Below are positions 18,201 through 26,467 of a stretch of 64,000 nucleotides of DNA, piece by piece. Origin of the DNA: a virus. How positions within the stretch are numbered: the stretch's first letter is position 1; every line of letters begins with the position of its first letter. The position numbers and the translations under genes are program-made. Location: positions 33,954 through 97,953 of the IMG/VR virus record IMGVR_UViG_3300029955_000008, one strand, 5' to 3'. Below the pieces are notes generated by a model. That model was not told where the DNA came from. It ran no database searches and worked only from the letters and a program-made list of their open reading frames with translations.

Positions 18201-20684
18201 GTATCCATTAGTATTGAGTGTCTTTGAGGTAATGGTGAGGTATTCTTCAACGATTACGCCAAAAATGAGAGAATCCGTCTGTGCTTGTAGAAATAATACC
18301 AAAGCATCCAGTGTTTGTAAACCCGTAGGTGTATTAAACTTCTGAGGTGCGTCTTTCATGTTAGCCACTACGAAGCCAGCTTTGTAGATGACATTGGCTT
18401 GTGGAACCACTGCGGCGGCTTCTGCAGAAGTAACTAAGATATTGAGCGTATCGTTGGTAAGCGTGGTCGTAGTTATGGAATGAACTCTGCCTTCTAATCT
18501 ATTGGCGGCATTAAGTTCTGCGGACCAAATAATGACGTAATCGCCGGGTACGACATCGGAGAATGCGAACAACGTATTTGATTTGTAACTCACCAAACTG
18601 CCGCTAACCGAAACCGTCAAAAACGAACCAGCTGTGACCCCGGTATGTATAGTGGTTGCGGGTTCGTCGATGGCGATCCAAATATAACCTTCGGATGGAA
18701 ATGTAATAGATGCGCCGCTGATGACGGCACTTGTTATGACCGCTCTTGTGCTTTCAATACCGGCTTCCAAATCTTCGCCTTCAACAAGCGGTGTTGCGAG
18801 TTCAAATTGGGCGGTATTTCTATCCAATGTATAACCAGCTGCAGCGCCTTGGGAAGTCAGACCTTCGCTTACGCTAAACATGCTCTTGGTAACCAAGGTT
18901 GAGCTTGGATTGATTACGATCTGCGCTCTAGGATTTGCTCCTAAATTGCTGGTAAGTTCGAGTTGAGAACCAGAAACCGTCGCAGTGATACCCGTTACTT
19001 TATTGTTAATTACAAGTGCCCAGGAAGCCAAAGAGTTGGTTGCATTTACGGTGTTGTAAAGCCCGGTTGCGATAAAATCTGCGTTTAAGAATGTATATGT
19101 GTTTTGAGCGGTACCGTCGACGCCTATGATTAAAGTGTCGCCGTTGCTAATACTACTAGACCAACTACCTTGTTGTTCTGAAAATACTGAAGCCGTATTA
19201 CCGTCTTCGAGGAGGAGTACTCCGTCTCTGTAAAGTCTGAGCGTTTCGTTTAGAGTAGTAGGGAAACCCATGTATAGATTGGCGTTGACAAGATTAGGCG
19301 AAGAAGGAACTGTGACTTGGATGCTTTCGTTGGCTTCTTTGATGGCTCTGATAACAACGTAGGTGCCGCCACCAGCGGTCGTGGCTTCGAAATTAACCAG
19401 GGTATCGGCGTTGATGCTAGCGCAGATTTCATAAGCGGTAGCGGCGCCTGGAGCTTGAAAATCCGAGGTCTGGAAAGCATGTTGAGTTGTAACTCCGCCT
19501 ACGGTAACCGCTAATACGTAACCACCGTAAATAGCGAAGGGGCTGGCGTCTGTGGACTGCAAGAAGGCTTTTGCTACTGGAGCCTGGGTTCCACCGGTTG
19601 CGAGTTGAAAGAATTGTTCGCCGCCGATTGCGGAATCAATAATATGTTCGATCGCTACTCCGGCTGTCTTTGCCTCATACGGACGTCCTCCACCGGTTGA
19701 GATATAAACCGTGGAACTGCCGTCGAGATTGTTAACCAAGGAGTCCGAAGTAATTGTGCCGGCTTCCGTAGTAGAACTTACACCAATCAAGGAGTTCTTG
19801 ATAGCTGTCGGAGTGCCCAATCCTATTGAACTAAAGAAATTTTGAATCGCGGTACGGATTTCGTCGTCGGTCTCGGGATCGGTTCCACCGCTGGTGGGGA
19901 CAGGATTTGAAACCGTGGCTCCAGAAAAGGGTGGGCTTGCGAATTGACTAATAGCGGCTGCGGGAACATCTCCTGCGGAACCCGGAAGCTGAGCGGTTAC
20001 AGGAATATTGGAAACTGAGGTAGCACCGTCTAGAATGATGCCTTGTTGGGTAACAGTGTATTGTTGAGCTGCTACCAATCCATTAGAAGGTGCGGTTACG
20101 ACAGTATTGATTGGAACCGTGCGAACCCCGCCTTGACTAAGAATAATGCTTTCATTCAGGTTGTGGAATTTGGTGGTGGGGCTTGTGAGATTGAACTGAA
20201 AGTAATTCCCAACAGCTACAATAGAAGAATAACCAATCGGCCCCTCGCTATTGTTCGTCCCACGACCGAGATAAACGGATCCCGAAGATGGAAAACCGGT
20301 GTTAGAACTAGCGTAAATAATTACGGAACCCGCATTTGTAGCAGCAGCCCCAGGATACACGCTGGTTGAAACCATGGTAAAACTGGTATCAGTAACTGTT
20401 ACATAACCCGTGGAAACCTGTGATGGCGTTAATTCGATATTAAATTCAGCAGCCATGGCCTGCAAACTGCTCCCAGTAGCATATTGTAGGGAACTGTTAA
20501 GAATGGTTTGGAAAACATCACCAGAAGCGCGGGAAACCGCCAAAGCCATGGTTTGAAAGAGGCTCAGACTAGCAGAACCTACGGACACGCTGGGGATCCC
20601 AGTAGCCGCTGCAAACTGATTAAGCATCGCCCCGAGGGTTTCTTGATATGACTGGGGTTGTGGAAGATTAGGTGTAGTCGCCAT
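15204..20684 (-). CDS. Giant baseplate J-like protein
   Basis: 1826 residues, several times the 300-500 usual for gpJ or the 660 of T4 gp6. The J core is split. The N-terminal part has LQAMAAEFNIELTPSQ (residue 75), a PGSAGDVPAAAI segment and the signature TDPETDDEIRTAIQNFF near 265-285. The C-terminal part has ADIFIREPLALVVSLAIGV and VPGVTSVVISSPLYSP. Between them lie roughly 1300 residues of beta modules, one of them (VFSVSSANATVGATYSNNG) shared with the 816-residue fibre. It should form the wedge ring that triggers sheath contraction. The extra modules may decorate the baseplate or bind the host. Confidence 0.85.
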   Translation of the reverse strand: MATTPNLPQPQSYQETLGAMLNQFAAATGIPSVSVGSASLSLFQTMALAVSRASGDVFQTILNSSLQYATGSSLQAMAAEFNIELTPSQVSTGYVTVTDTSFTMVSTSVYPGAAATNAGSVIIYASSNTGFPSSGSVYLGRGTNNSEGPIGYSSIVAVGNYFQFNLTSPTTKFHNLNESIILSQGGVRTVPINTVVTAPSNGLVAAQQYTVTQQGIILDGATSVSNIPVTAQLPGSAGDVPAAAISQFASPPFSGATVSNPVPTSGGTDPETDDEIRTAIQNFFSSIGLGTPTAIKNSLIGVSSTTEAGTITSDSLVNNLDGSSTVYISTGGGRPYEAKTAGVAIEHIIDSAIGGEQFFQLATGGTQAPVAKAFLQSTDASPFAIYGGYVLAVTVGGVTTQHAFQTSDFQAPGAATAYEICASINADTLVNFEATTAGGGTYVVIRAIKEANESIQVTVPSSPNLVNANLYMGFPTTLNETLRLYRDGVLLLEDGNTASVFSEQQGSWSSSISNGDTLIIGVDGTAQNTYTFLNADFIATGLYNTVNATNSLASWALVINNKVTGITATVSGSQLELTSNLGANPRAQIVINPSSTLVTKSMFSVSEGLTSQGAAAGYTLDRNTAQFELATPLVEGEDLEAGIESTRAVITSAVISGASITFPSEGYIWIAIDEPATTIHTGVTAGSFLTVSVSGSLVSYKSNTLFAFSDVVPGDYVIIWSAELNAANRLEGRVHSITTTTLTNDTLNILVTSAEAAAVVPQANVIYKAGFVVANMKDAPQKFNTPTGLQTLDALVLFLQAQTDSLIFGVIVEEYLTITSKTLNTNGYVTVVTFDAIGQDLNFSAGQSSESSYPIIAYQDTVSNYLPSFFHSKVASDTYAEPPDTFLTSFVSDITLAGRDDDEIITFLNPYGGIDDEQPVNEVVQETTVSGTTVGITKDPDVRRIRTNDRFFTSAPLSFGNKDSLVAIIDNNPVNNTFQIPLYRHALTNTSYSPNSNNFNAYDTDLAPTGSFVTSFGANFAFNNYKVLMQAKKTLSSTTPQSSILYRATAWGATGQEIVVSYVYSPSAPALNNSVTITNTINVAITVPPATTATAVAAYVNANLSAYVSATVVNDGSGGTPGTGIITANASTQLLDGINWLLSSNVSGSPQFVLKNALALPTDVGYAFNNGETLLFVPTTIDQVNLFINTLAVSGISTASLINTANRDSQLEVSSETYGSQGYVEIVGGAANGYSFPVINSGLDIDNTYCAISASSIASANVISGQWFYLQAANTQQKQTQFGPGTDVTITPNQPSAGLSTVSLTGQTLSERFFGAPRIISGLSGLTFRVEAQGDLVCFSYVGSTGSPQYLTFSVNFNESGGGNLSVAVPSTGIGQYTITSGAATFSGLSIGDLVTVSGLTNSANNGTFVVSGVSSSVLQVTNPNAAVEASDTYTTGTFTATTGVMEGDSVIVGAPFSAPNQGTYRVIRTFNDSFWIKNTDYVEEEQVLTGSSLKFYEYEATIPGDDLVISSNAFGTTNAGTYPVYSVPSPTEIVVTGVLTTTYVFSVSSANATVGATYSNNGGVFTVGSTISGGTTLLATGTSNPLSSGTLTKISGTGDTTITFSSYTINSINLNGLLSSFYIEEGTAYTGYKHVYLVALQPGTTNLNQILFDTYLQYEKINQSAGVEVTALNKLNFGTSVSQGLDGYKYNTGLIQQANRVIYGDPTDSSEYPGISAAGADIFIREPLALVVSLAIGVRLQTGAPFSAVSQQIQSNVAALVNSNKVGQSIALGSIVAVCMVVPGVTSVVISSPLYSPTDDLIAVQQSEQTFILDPSNVSVSVIGS

Positions 20685-20685
20685 T

Positions 20686-21693
20686 TTATAGAATTCCCAT
20701 TTCTTTTAGCTTTTTCTGATTCCAAAGTTCTGAATTGGGATACTCTGACTTAAGCCAATCCCATTTGATCTGGGCATCGGGTCTCATCCAACCCTTAATT
20801 TCTACCCAAACGTTTAAATCGGACAAATACAGATCTGGTCGATAGGTCTTGCCATCGGGCATTTTAAAAGTCTTGGGTTGCCAGTCGAAGTTGATCTGGT
20901 TAGCATTGAGATAGTCTACGGTTTTAGCTTCATATGAGCCTACGCAAACTAGCTCTTCATTGGTTTTCCAATGGAATTTGATGGAGGCTCTATTAGCGGA
21001 CCTAGCAATTTTAAGCGCTATTCCTGGATCTTGAATGGCGTACTCGAAACCATATCTAAGTAATGAAGTCTGTCTGACTTTTTCCCTTACTTCCGGAGAT
21101 TTGCTGGGATGGTCAACCCCACGATTCTTAAGATTCGTTTTCTTTTTCTTCTCTTTTACGGAATCTGCCTGAGAAAGATTTTTTACTCCGTATTTTTCTT
21201 CTATTGTTTTATTACGTTTAGTCTTAGCTTCGGCATTCTGAGAAGCGTGTTCTACTCCATATTTTTTTAAACTAATTCTTTTCTTCTTTTCTTCTTTATC
21301 ACCGGGATGAGAATCACCTCTCACATAAACATGGTTCGGATAGGCAAAAAATTCTCCAATTCCCTTTTGAAAAAATCTACAGACTGTATGAGTATCCACG
21401 TAAGTACTTTCATCTACGGTCACTAAATTCCCATGAATGCGAACGAGTCTTTCTTTAAATTCTTCTAATGTAAGAGACTGTTCTTTCGCTCTTCTTTTGA
21501 TTCCTACATCGGGATGGGTTTTTCCCTGAAACACAAAGGTGGGTTTAACCCACCATTCTCTGTCGTAGTCCTTGTGAATAAATTTTGCCTTTATTTGACT
21601 TCCGCGATAGGTCTCCACACAAAGGGTAAGAGAATCCCCATGTAATTTTTTAATCTTATCTAACACCTCTTTTAATGTCATCTTCTTTGGCAT
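20686..21693 (-). CDS. Free-standing homing endonuclease, PD-(D/E)xK type with KYGV repeats
   Basis: 335 residues, Lys-rich. The middle has at least three copies of a KYGVxHxSQ-type DNA-binding repeat (about residues 140-220: KKYGVEHASQ, EKYGVKNLSQ, KNRGVDHPSK). The C-terminus has a PD-(D/E)xK-like core: YRPDLYLSDLNVWVEIKGW near residue 287. Such proteins cut phage genomes lacking them and spread by repair. It is inserted exactly between two baseplate genes that otherwise form one block. A TGATATAAA box and an AGGA site precede it. It is not inside an intron. Confidence 0.75.
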   Translation of the reverse strand: MPKKMTLKEVLDKIKKLHGDSLTLCVETYRGSQIKAKFIHKDYDREWWVKPTFVFQGKTHPDVGIKRRAKEQSLTLEEFKERLVRIHGNLVTVDESTYVDTHTVCRFFQKGIGEFFAYPNHVYVRGDSHPGDKEEKKKRISLKKYGVEHASQNAEAKTKRNKTIEEKYGVKNLSQADSVKEKKKKTNLKNRGVDHPSKSPEVREKVRQTSLLRYGFEYAIQDPGIALKIARSANRASIKFHWKTNEELVCVGSYEAKTVDYLNANQINFDWQPKTFKMPDGKTYRPDLYLSDLNVWVEIKGWMRPDAQIKWDWLKSEYPNSELWNQKKLKEMGIL

Positions 21694-21735
21694 ATATCCT
21701 TTTATATCACATCTTTAAAAATTTGTTAAGTAGAT

Positions 21736-24381
21736 TCATGAAGCTAGCTCAAAACTTAATGGTAAGGTGCCGCTATTCCCTGGTAACGCTACTGCCAAGT
21801 TTATTGACAACTTTGGTGGCGCCGCTGTAATTTGAAGACTTGTTACACTTGCAAATCGTGGATCTTGAGTAACTTGTTGATTTATTTGCTGATAAAGCTG
21901 TTGAATATTCAAGTCTGCAATACTTGTACCAGGACTCACACCGCACCCGTAGTTGGGGTCCAATAGTGAGGTATTCAGAACAGTTGAAAACAGTATCCAT
22001 AAGGCCTGGATAAGATTTGTTAATCCAAACGCGATCATACAATTTCCGTATTGGTCGAAGGCTAAATCGGAACCATTCAGCAAAATATCCACTCCCGACA
22101 ATCCGGTCAACGGATCGTTCTGCGCGAGACCGGGAGGAATGATGTTTGCCTGTCCTGGGTAAGTCGGGGCTGGTAGATCGGAAGGAATAAATATCTTCTG
22201 TTGCGAATTTACCGTATTCGGTAAATATGCCTGTACGGTAGCATTATCGCTTGTAATAAAATTACCAAGATTTGGTTCGCCATTTAAGGTCAAAAGATAG
22301 CTATTGGCATTAGGCAAGGTCGTGATATTTGTAATCTGTCTTGAGACAGGTATTTGTGTAAGACTTACTAAAGTGACGGTTTGCCCAATGAACAAATTTT
22401 GATTGCTAGAAACTACTACCTGTCTTCCAATAGCGTTACTTAGCAATGGTAATAAAAAGGGAGTGTTTGAAATGTATGGCTCTTCCAAATTATTCAAAGT
22501 TGCGATTTCAATCCACCTATTTGGATCTCCGAGGTATCGTGCGGCGATTTGTTCGATGCTTGCGTTAAAAGGAACCGGTACGTAGACCTTGCTGTTGGGG
22601 ATGTTAAACGGAATGCCCGATGCATTGGCTAGGCCCGCAACATAATTCATAGAGCTGACGACGTTGAGATCGGTTACCTGCGTGGAAGCCGTGAGATAGT
22701 TGATACCACTTACGAATTCGTATAGTGTCTCCAAAATATCGAACTCCGGAATTTGCATCGGTTGAATTCTAGAAGGAGGAGGTGTGAGATTAAACAAAGT
22801 GTTGTAAGTCGTATCTCCGGCGCCGAAATAATCTGCTAATTGAATGGCGAGATTTAAAATCATACTCTGGTTTTTTTTGAGCTGGGCTACGGTCAGCGTG
22901 GTATTTGACAATATACTGTTTAGCTTCGCCTGTTGTGCGGAATTCAGACTTAACTGATTAGTGGGTACCTGATCTAAGAGATCGACATTTGCGTTGGGAT
23001 TATTAAGAACCGCTGCGGCATTACTGGTCTGTTGTGCGTTTTGTGCGGCCACGCCTAATTGACCACCGGATACCGAAGTCTGGGTTAGCCCGTTATTCTT
23101 ATTGTTGTTGGCGACCAATGCTGCGATTGCCGCCGCACCTGCTGCGGTTGTGACCGCTGCCGCTATTGCCGCAGAATTTATAGAAGCGTACTGCGCTATT
23201 GCGGAATTAAAATCCTGTGCTATGGCTTGTGGCATATCGGAAGCCGTGGTTCCAACGCCAAGCAGATCTTTTACAAATAACGCGGTTTGACTGAGCACGC
23301 TGAACACGCCGTTAACGTCTGAGGTCACCGCACCAATCAATGCAATAGCCGAACTGCAGGTAAGCCGGGCTTCGGTGATGCTGTTTAGAATCTTCTGTAA
23401 GATACCCGGCGTGATGGTATATGCTTGTGCTTGATTTACAGGTTGAGGAATTTCGCTGAGATCGATACGGCGCCAACCCTTGAACTGGAGTTGGTACATT
23501 ATTTCCATCGGCTTGTTTACGCTTTGCTGCCAGGTAAACGCCAGCGGGGTTACAACGTAGGATTGGTTTTGTTTGGGTATGTCAAACACCAATCGCCAGC
23601 CCGCGTTTTTGGGGTTCTTCTTGGCTTCAGCGTATTGTTCCAAAAATTGTTGCAAATAAAGAGCTTGATAATAGCCCGTAGTCTCTCCACCGGCTCCGCC
23701 TGGATCCGTGGGACCGATTGTGACGGGTTTGCTATTCGGGCTATTCGTGGTGAATGTTTTAACCGTAGCAGCTGCTTGGTTGATAAGGCTAGTCGCCGCC
23801 GATAGGGTTCCACCGAATACGGATTGAATTGTGGAAGGGCTCTGAGGTGGTTTGGTCACACTTCCTCGTTGAGGCCAAACGCCCATGGTGCCAGACGCGC
23901 TGATCATTTTAAACTTAACACCGTTGTGCTCTTCCAAAACACCTCTTAAAGTAGCCGAGGTATTGATAGCGTATTGGTCGACAATGCTAAGTTGTTGTGG
24001 AGTAATAGGTAGATTTAAAAGCCAACTATTGTTTACGGGTGTGAAAATCAGTGTAGAAGAGCCCTGTTGTTGACCTGCTACAAGCTGAACAGAGAATTGG
24101 GAGGTCGCCGTCCCTACGATTGTGTTATTCTTTGAGGTGTCAACTACAAGTAATCTATAGGGAAAAAGCTGATTCCAGCGTTCGGCTTGAATCGTTATAG
24201 GAGCATAAAATGGACTAACAGATGGGGTCTGACCATTGGCATTCCACGGTAGAAGGCCTGGAGTTGCGGCATTGGCGGCGGTACCAGAAGATAGGCCAAA
24301 AGCTGCTAGAGCGGAGTTGCTCAGACTACTAATAGCGTCGCCTACGCCTAAATTGCCGGTGCCGTTGTCAAAAACTCCCAT
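21736..24381 (-). CDS. Baseplate protein: tail domain, LysM-like domain and gp25/GPW-like C-terminus
   Basis: 881 residues combining parts that are separate proteins in most phages. The N-terminal 350 residues contain a tail/hub-like region (WNQLFPYRLLVVD, FKGWRRIDL). An Ala-rich helix (about 400-420) leads to a LysM-like segment, VPVPFNASIEQIAARYLGDP with a WIEIATLNNL end, as in gp53-like wedge proteins. The last 120 residues (CMIAFGLTNLIQALWILFST, DPNYGCG, INQQVTQDPRFASV) match gp25/GPW, which nucleates the sheath. The gene follows an ATCGCAATCTTTAC motif. Confidence 0.8.
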   Translation of the reverse strand: MGVFDNGTGNLGVGDAISSLSNSALAAFGLSSGTAANAATPGLLPWNANGQTPSVSPFYAPITIQAERWNQLFPYRLLVVDTSKNNTIVGTATSQFSVQLVAGQQQGSSTLIFTPVNNSWLLNLPITPQQLSIVDQYAINTSATLRGVLEEHNGVKFKMISASGTMGVWPQRGSVTKPPQSPSTIQSVFGGTLSAATSLINQAAATVKTFTTNSPNSKPVTIGPTDPGGAGGETTGYYQALYLQQFLEQYAEAKKNPKNAGWRLVFDIPKQNQSYVVTPLAFTWQQSVNKPMEIMYQLQFKGWRRIDLSEIPQPVNQAQAYTITPGILQKILNSITEARLTCSSAIALIGAVTSDVNGVFSVLSQTALFVKDLLGVGTTASDMPQAIAQDFNSAIAQYASINSAAIAAAVTTAAGAAAIAALVANNNKNNGLTQTSVSGGQLGVAAQNAQQTSNAAAVLNNPNANVDLLDQVPTNQLSLNSAQQAKLNSILSNTTLTVAQLKKNQSMILNLAIQLADYFGAGDTTYNTLFNLTPPPSRIQPMQIPEFDILETLYEFVSGINYLTASTQVTDLNVVSSMNYVAGLANASGIPFNIPNSKVYVPVPFNASIEQIAARYLGDPNRWIEIATLNNLEEPYISNTPFLLPLLSNAIGRQVVVSSNQNLFIGQTVTLVSLTQIPVSRQITNITTLPNANSYLLTLNGEPNLGNFITSDNATVQAYLPNTVNSQQKIFIPSDLPAPTYPGQANIIPPGLAQNDPLTGLSGVDILLNGSDLAFDQYGNCMIAFGLTNLIQALWILFSTVLNTSLLDPNYGCGVSPGTSIADLNIQQLYQQINQQVTQDPRFASVTSLQITAAPPKLSINLAVALPGNSGTLPLSFELAS

Positions 24382-24393
24382 TTAACCCTCAAT

Positions 24394-24434
24394 GTAAAGA
24401 TTGCGATTTTCGGTCTTATGATATACTATATCAT
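24394..24434. promoter_or_regulatory. Divergent regulatory region with 17-base palindrome
   Basis: The minus strand carries ATCGCAATCTTTAC (24394-24407), 12 bases before the baseplate start at 24381. ATGATATACTATATCAT (24418-24434) is a perfect palindrome ending right at the plus-strand ATG. It contains TGATATACT, an extended -10, on the plus strand and TGATATAGT on the other. It could be a bidirectional promoter or an operator. Confidence 0.55.
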
Positions 24435-25010
24435 ATGAGCCCTATTTTTAGAATGTTTGCCCTTGTTTTTGTTGCTGTTTTGGTTAATTTCAGTTGCCAA
24501 AGCTGTTCTTCTATTGGTATAAAACCATTCCCCGAGTATAAAGGCGTAGATCCTAGAGCTGAGAGCATTGTCAAAGAATATAAAGAATTGGCTAGAATTC
24601 AAGGAATCGTCTTTAAAAACGAGGTAACTGTTGGATTTAAAACGATAAATCGTGGAACAGTGATTGGCATTTGTACCAGAGCGCCGTTTTGGCATGAAGT
24701 GGATTTGGATCTTGATTTCTGGAATCAAGCCACACAAACATCGAGGCTGGCCCTGGTCTTGCATGAATTATCACATTGTTACTGCGAACGCGGACATGAT
24801 TGGGGCAATGCACACGATTACCCCGAAACTTCCAGCGAAAGGCTCAAAGAGATCTTGGATTCGTTGGCGGAAGGCAAAGTACCTCCTGGACGGTACGATG
24901 ACAACTGTCCTCAGAGTTTGATGTTTCCAGAAATTTTAACCGATGGTTGCGTTAAAGCTCACTATGGCGATTTTTCGAAAGAGCTATTCCAAAGATGTGT
25001 GCCATACTAA
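24435..25010 (+). CDS. Putative HExxH zinc metallopeptidase, exported
   Basis: 191 residues. A hydrophobic N-terminus (residues 7-19) ends near Cys21/Cys24, a weak lipobox, so it may be a lipoprotein or secreted. LVLHELSHCYCERGHD (residues 108-122) holds HExxH (His110, Glu111, His114) with His121 as a possible third zinc ligand; the spacing is one longer than in metzincins. Six further Cys could form disulfides. It may process virion or envelope proteins. There is no SD: the ATG lies seven bases after TATACT, so the mRNA may be leaderless. Confidence 0.65.
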   Translation: MSPIFRMFALVFVAVLVNFSCQSCSSIGIKPFPEYKGVDPRAESIVKEYKELARIQGIVFKNEVTVGFKTINRGTVIGICTRAPFWHEVDLDLDFWNQATQTSRLALVLHELSHCYCERGHDWGNAHDYPETSSERLKEILDSLAEGKVPPGRYDDNCPQSLMFPEILTDGCVKAHYGDFSKELFQRCVPY

Positions 25011-25011
25011 T

Positions 25012-25380
25012 ATGCTTGACAGCGCCCAAATAAAAAATATCACGTATCTTTATACTAAGTTCATGGAAAGCGAAGAACTGGGCTGGAGTGATGTCGACGA
25101 TTGTCTTGAATTGCTCCAATTTTTGGATGATTTTCAGCTTTGCAGAGAATGCGATGTTCTTTATTCGCACCACAAGTACAAAAACATGGGCTGCGAATTC
25201 GATCATAAACCTGGTTCGGTTTGTATTGTTAAAAATATTTTAGAAGCCGTGGATGCTATTTTGGAACTTTATAAAGAGACAAACAGCCTTCATGTTAAAA
25301 ATCGTTACGTACTCTCGCACTATCTAGCATTAGCCCAAGTTGGTAAGATTATAGAATTGCCAAGTTCTGAAGTTTATTGA
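25012..25380 (+). CDS. Small Cys-containing hypothetical protein
   Basis: 123 residues from the ATG at 25012, one base after the stop of the metallopeptidase; a longer in-frame start would overlap that gene deeply. It is helical and acidic. A CRECDVLYSHHKYKNMGC cluster around residue 44 could hold zinc. The family is not recognised. It is probably cotranscribed with the metallopeptidase and converges on the minus gene at 25374. Confidence 0.55.
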   Translation: MLDSAQIKNITYLYTKFMESEELGWSDVDDCLELLQFLDDFQLCRECDVLYSHHKYKNMGCEFDHKPGSVCIVKNILEAVDAILELYKETNSLHVKNRYVLSHYLALAQVGKIIELPSSEVY

Positions 25381-25637
25381 ACCCTGAGTGGTAGAATTTG
25401 AAGACTAGATAGGCAATTCATGGCTGCGTTATATTGTTTTTCATTGCCTTCGTCTAGGGTGCGCAGGATATTGCTCATTAGAATGTCGTAGTACTTTTCA
25501 GCTTCCTGACGGGAGAAAGCAAAATCGCCGTCCTTCTGGTAAAAATCGCTGCCAATTTGTATAACGTAGGTATTAGCTTCGGCTCTGAAGATCTGTTCCT
25601 TGGTAATTCCTGCGAACGGTCTCTTCTTCTTGCTCAT
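25374..25637 (-). CDS. Hypothetical small protein
   Basis: 87 residues, soluble and charged, with no recognised domain. It overlaps the membrane-protein gene at 25634 by four bases (ATGA), so it is translated from the same message. Its 3' end overlaps the convergent plus gene by seven bases. Confidence 0.55.
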   Translation of the reverse strand: MSKKKRPFAGITKEQIFRAEANTYVIQIGSDFYQKDGDFAFSRQEAEKYYDILMSNILRTLDEGNEKQYNAAMNCLSSLQILPLRVQ

Positions 25638-26176
25638 AAATGTCCCACAGCCGCCCTTACCGTCATGATGGTCGCGAAGTCATAGAGCATGTGTCCCAAC
25701 ATAAGAGTTGTAACACCATTCTTTTCAATGAACCTAACAGCGTAGGGGATATAAAAAGAAATCATAGCCGCAGCAAACACGCCTTGGTAAGTGTGTCCCG
25801 TGAAGAAGGAGAGCATAACAAAAGCTAATAATAGCATGTGGACAGGCCACATCCACTTACTGGTTCCCAGCATGCGTTTCAATAGAACTAAGGGAAAACT
25901 ATAGCATAAGTCTTCCCACCCGACAAACGCGGTTCCACCAATCGGTAACATGTAGGCGGTTTGCGCTTGTTCTAATCCGATTCCTTGCGAGAAAGCGGTT
26001 TTGATCATAAAATATCTAACTACTGACATGCAGGCCATGAACAAAACCCATTTACCAAAAACTTTAGGTTTGAAAGATAGCAGATTTTTATATTCGGATT
26101 TCCAAACACAGTAAAAGGTAAAAACGCCTAAGCACCAATATGGAAGCATACGAGTGGCAAATTCTAAAAAGCTCAT
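25634..26176 (-). CDS. CPBP-like intramembrane protease homologue
   Basis: 180 residues with five or six hydrophobic helices. Three short motifs fall in the order of the CPBP (CAAX/Abi) family: an acidic pair WED (Glu88, Asp89) in place of EExxxR, F124xxxH128 (FFTGH) and H162xxxD166 (HMLYD). The first motif is degraded: there is no Arg at the expected place. CPBP proteins include prenyl-protein proteases and bacteriocin-immunity or abortive-infection proteins. In this phage it sits between baseplate genes and is preceded by AGAATCTTTAAC. It could process a membrane protein or block superinfection; this is inference. Confidence 0.55.
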   Translation of the reverse strand: MSFLEFATRMLPYWCLGVFTFYCVWKSEYKNLLSFKPKVFGKWVLFMACMSVVRYFMIKTAFSQGIGLEQAQTAYMLPIGGTAFVGWEDLCYSFPLVLLKRMLGTSKWMWPVHMLLLAFVMLSFFTGHTYQGVFAAAMISFYIPYAVRFIEKNGVTTLMLGHMLYDFATIMTVRAAVGHL

Positions 26177-26188
26177 AGTTACCTCAAG

Positions 26189-26198
26189 TTAAAGATTC
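26189..26198 (-). promoter_or_regulatory. AATCTTTAA motif before the CPBP-like gene
   Basis: The minus strand reads AAGAATCTTTAACTTGAGG, 13 bases ahead of the ATG at 26176. It is a variant of the AATCTTTAC element found before other genes. Confidence 0.45.
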
Positions 26199-26459
26199 TT
26201 ACGAAATAGTTCCAGTTCCCACACCAGTGCCCGCGCTAGGAGTTCCTGGAGGTGACGTAACTGGGATAGTTACCACGTCTGCAGTAGTTACTAACGCGTT
26301 GCTTACAAAAAATGGAATAATGGCATTTGCGATTCCCAAAGATAGGGCCGGTATATAATTGGGAGTACTTACGGATCCACCGAATTGGGCTTCAATAGCT
26401 GCGGTGATCGCTGCGGTTAATGCACTTTGTAATACCGTTTCTTGTCCTGTTATTGGCAT
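26199..26459 (-). CDS. Small baseplate-cluster protein
   Basis: 86 residues with an AGGAG site. Helical N-terminal half (LQSALTAAITAAIEAQFGG, then LGIANAIIPFFVSNALV) and a Gly/Pro/Thr tail. Proteins of this pattern commonly sit next to spike genes in phages; I cannot name the function. It is eight bases from the spike gene, so it is probably a virion or assembly component. Confidence 0.6.
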   Translation of the reverse strand: MPITGQETVLQSALTAAITAAIEAQFGGSVSTPNYIPALSLGIANAIIPFFVSNALVTTADVVTIPVTSPPGTPSAGTGVGTGTIS

Positions 26460-26467
26460 AATATCTC

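Noticed and set aside
23885-24073. Plus-strand frame over the gp25 fusion
   Set aside because: Opposite-strand shadow without SD.
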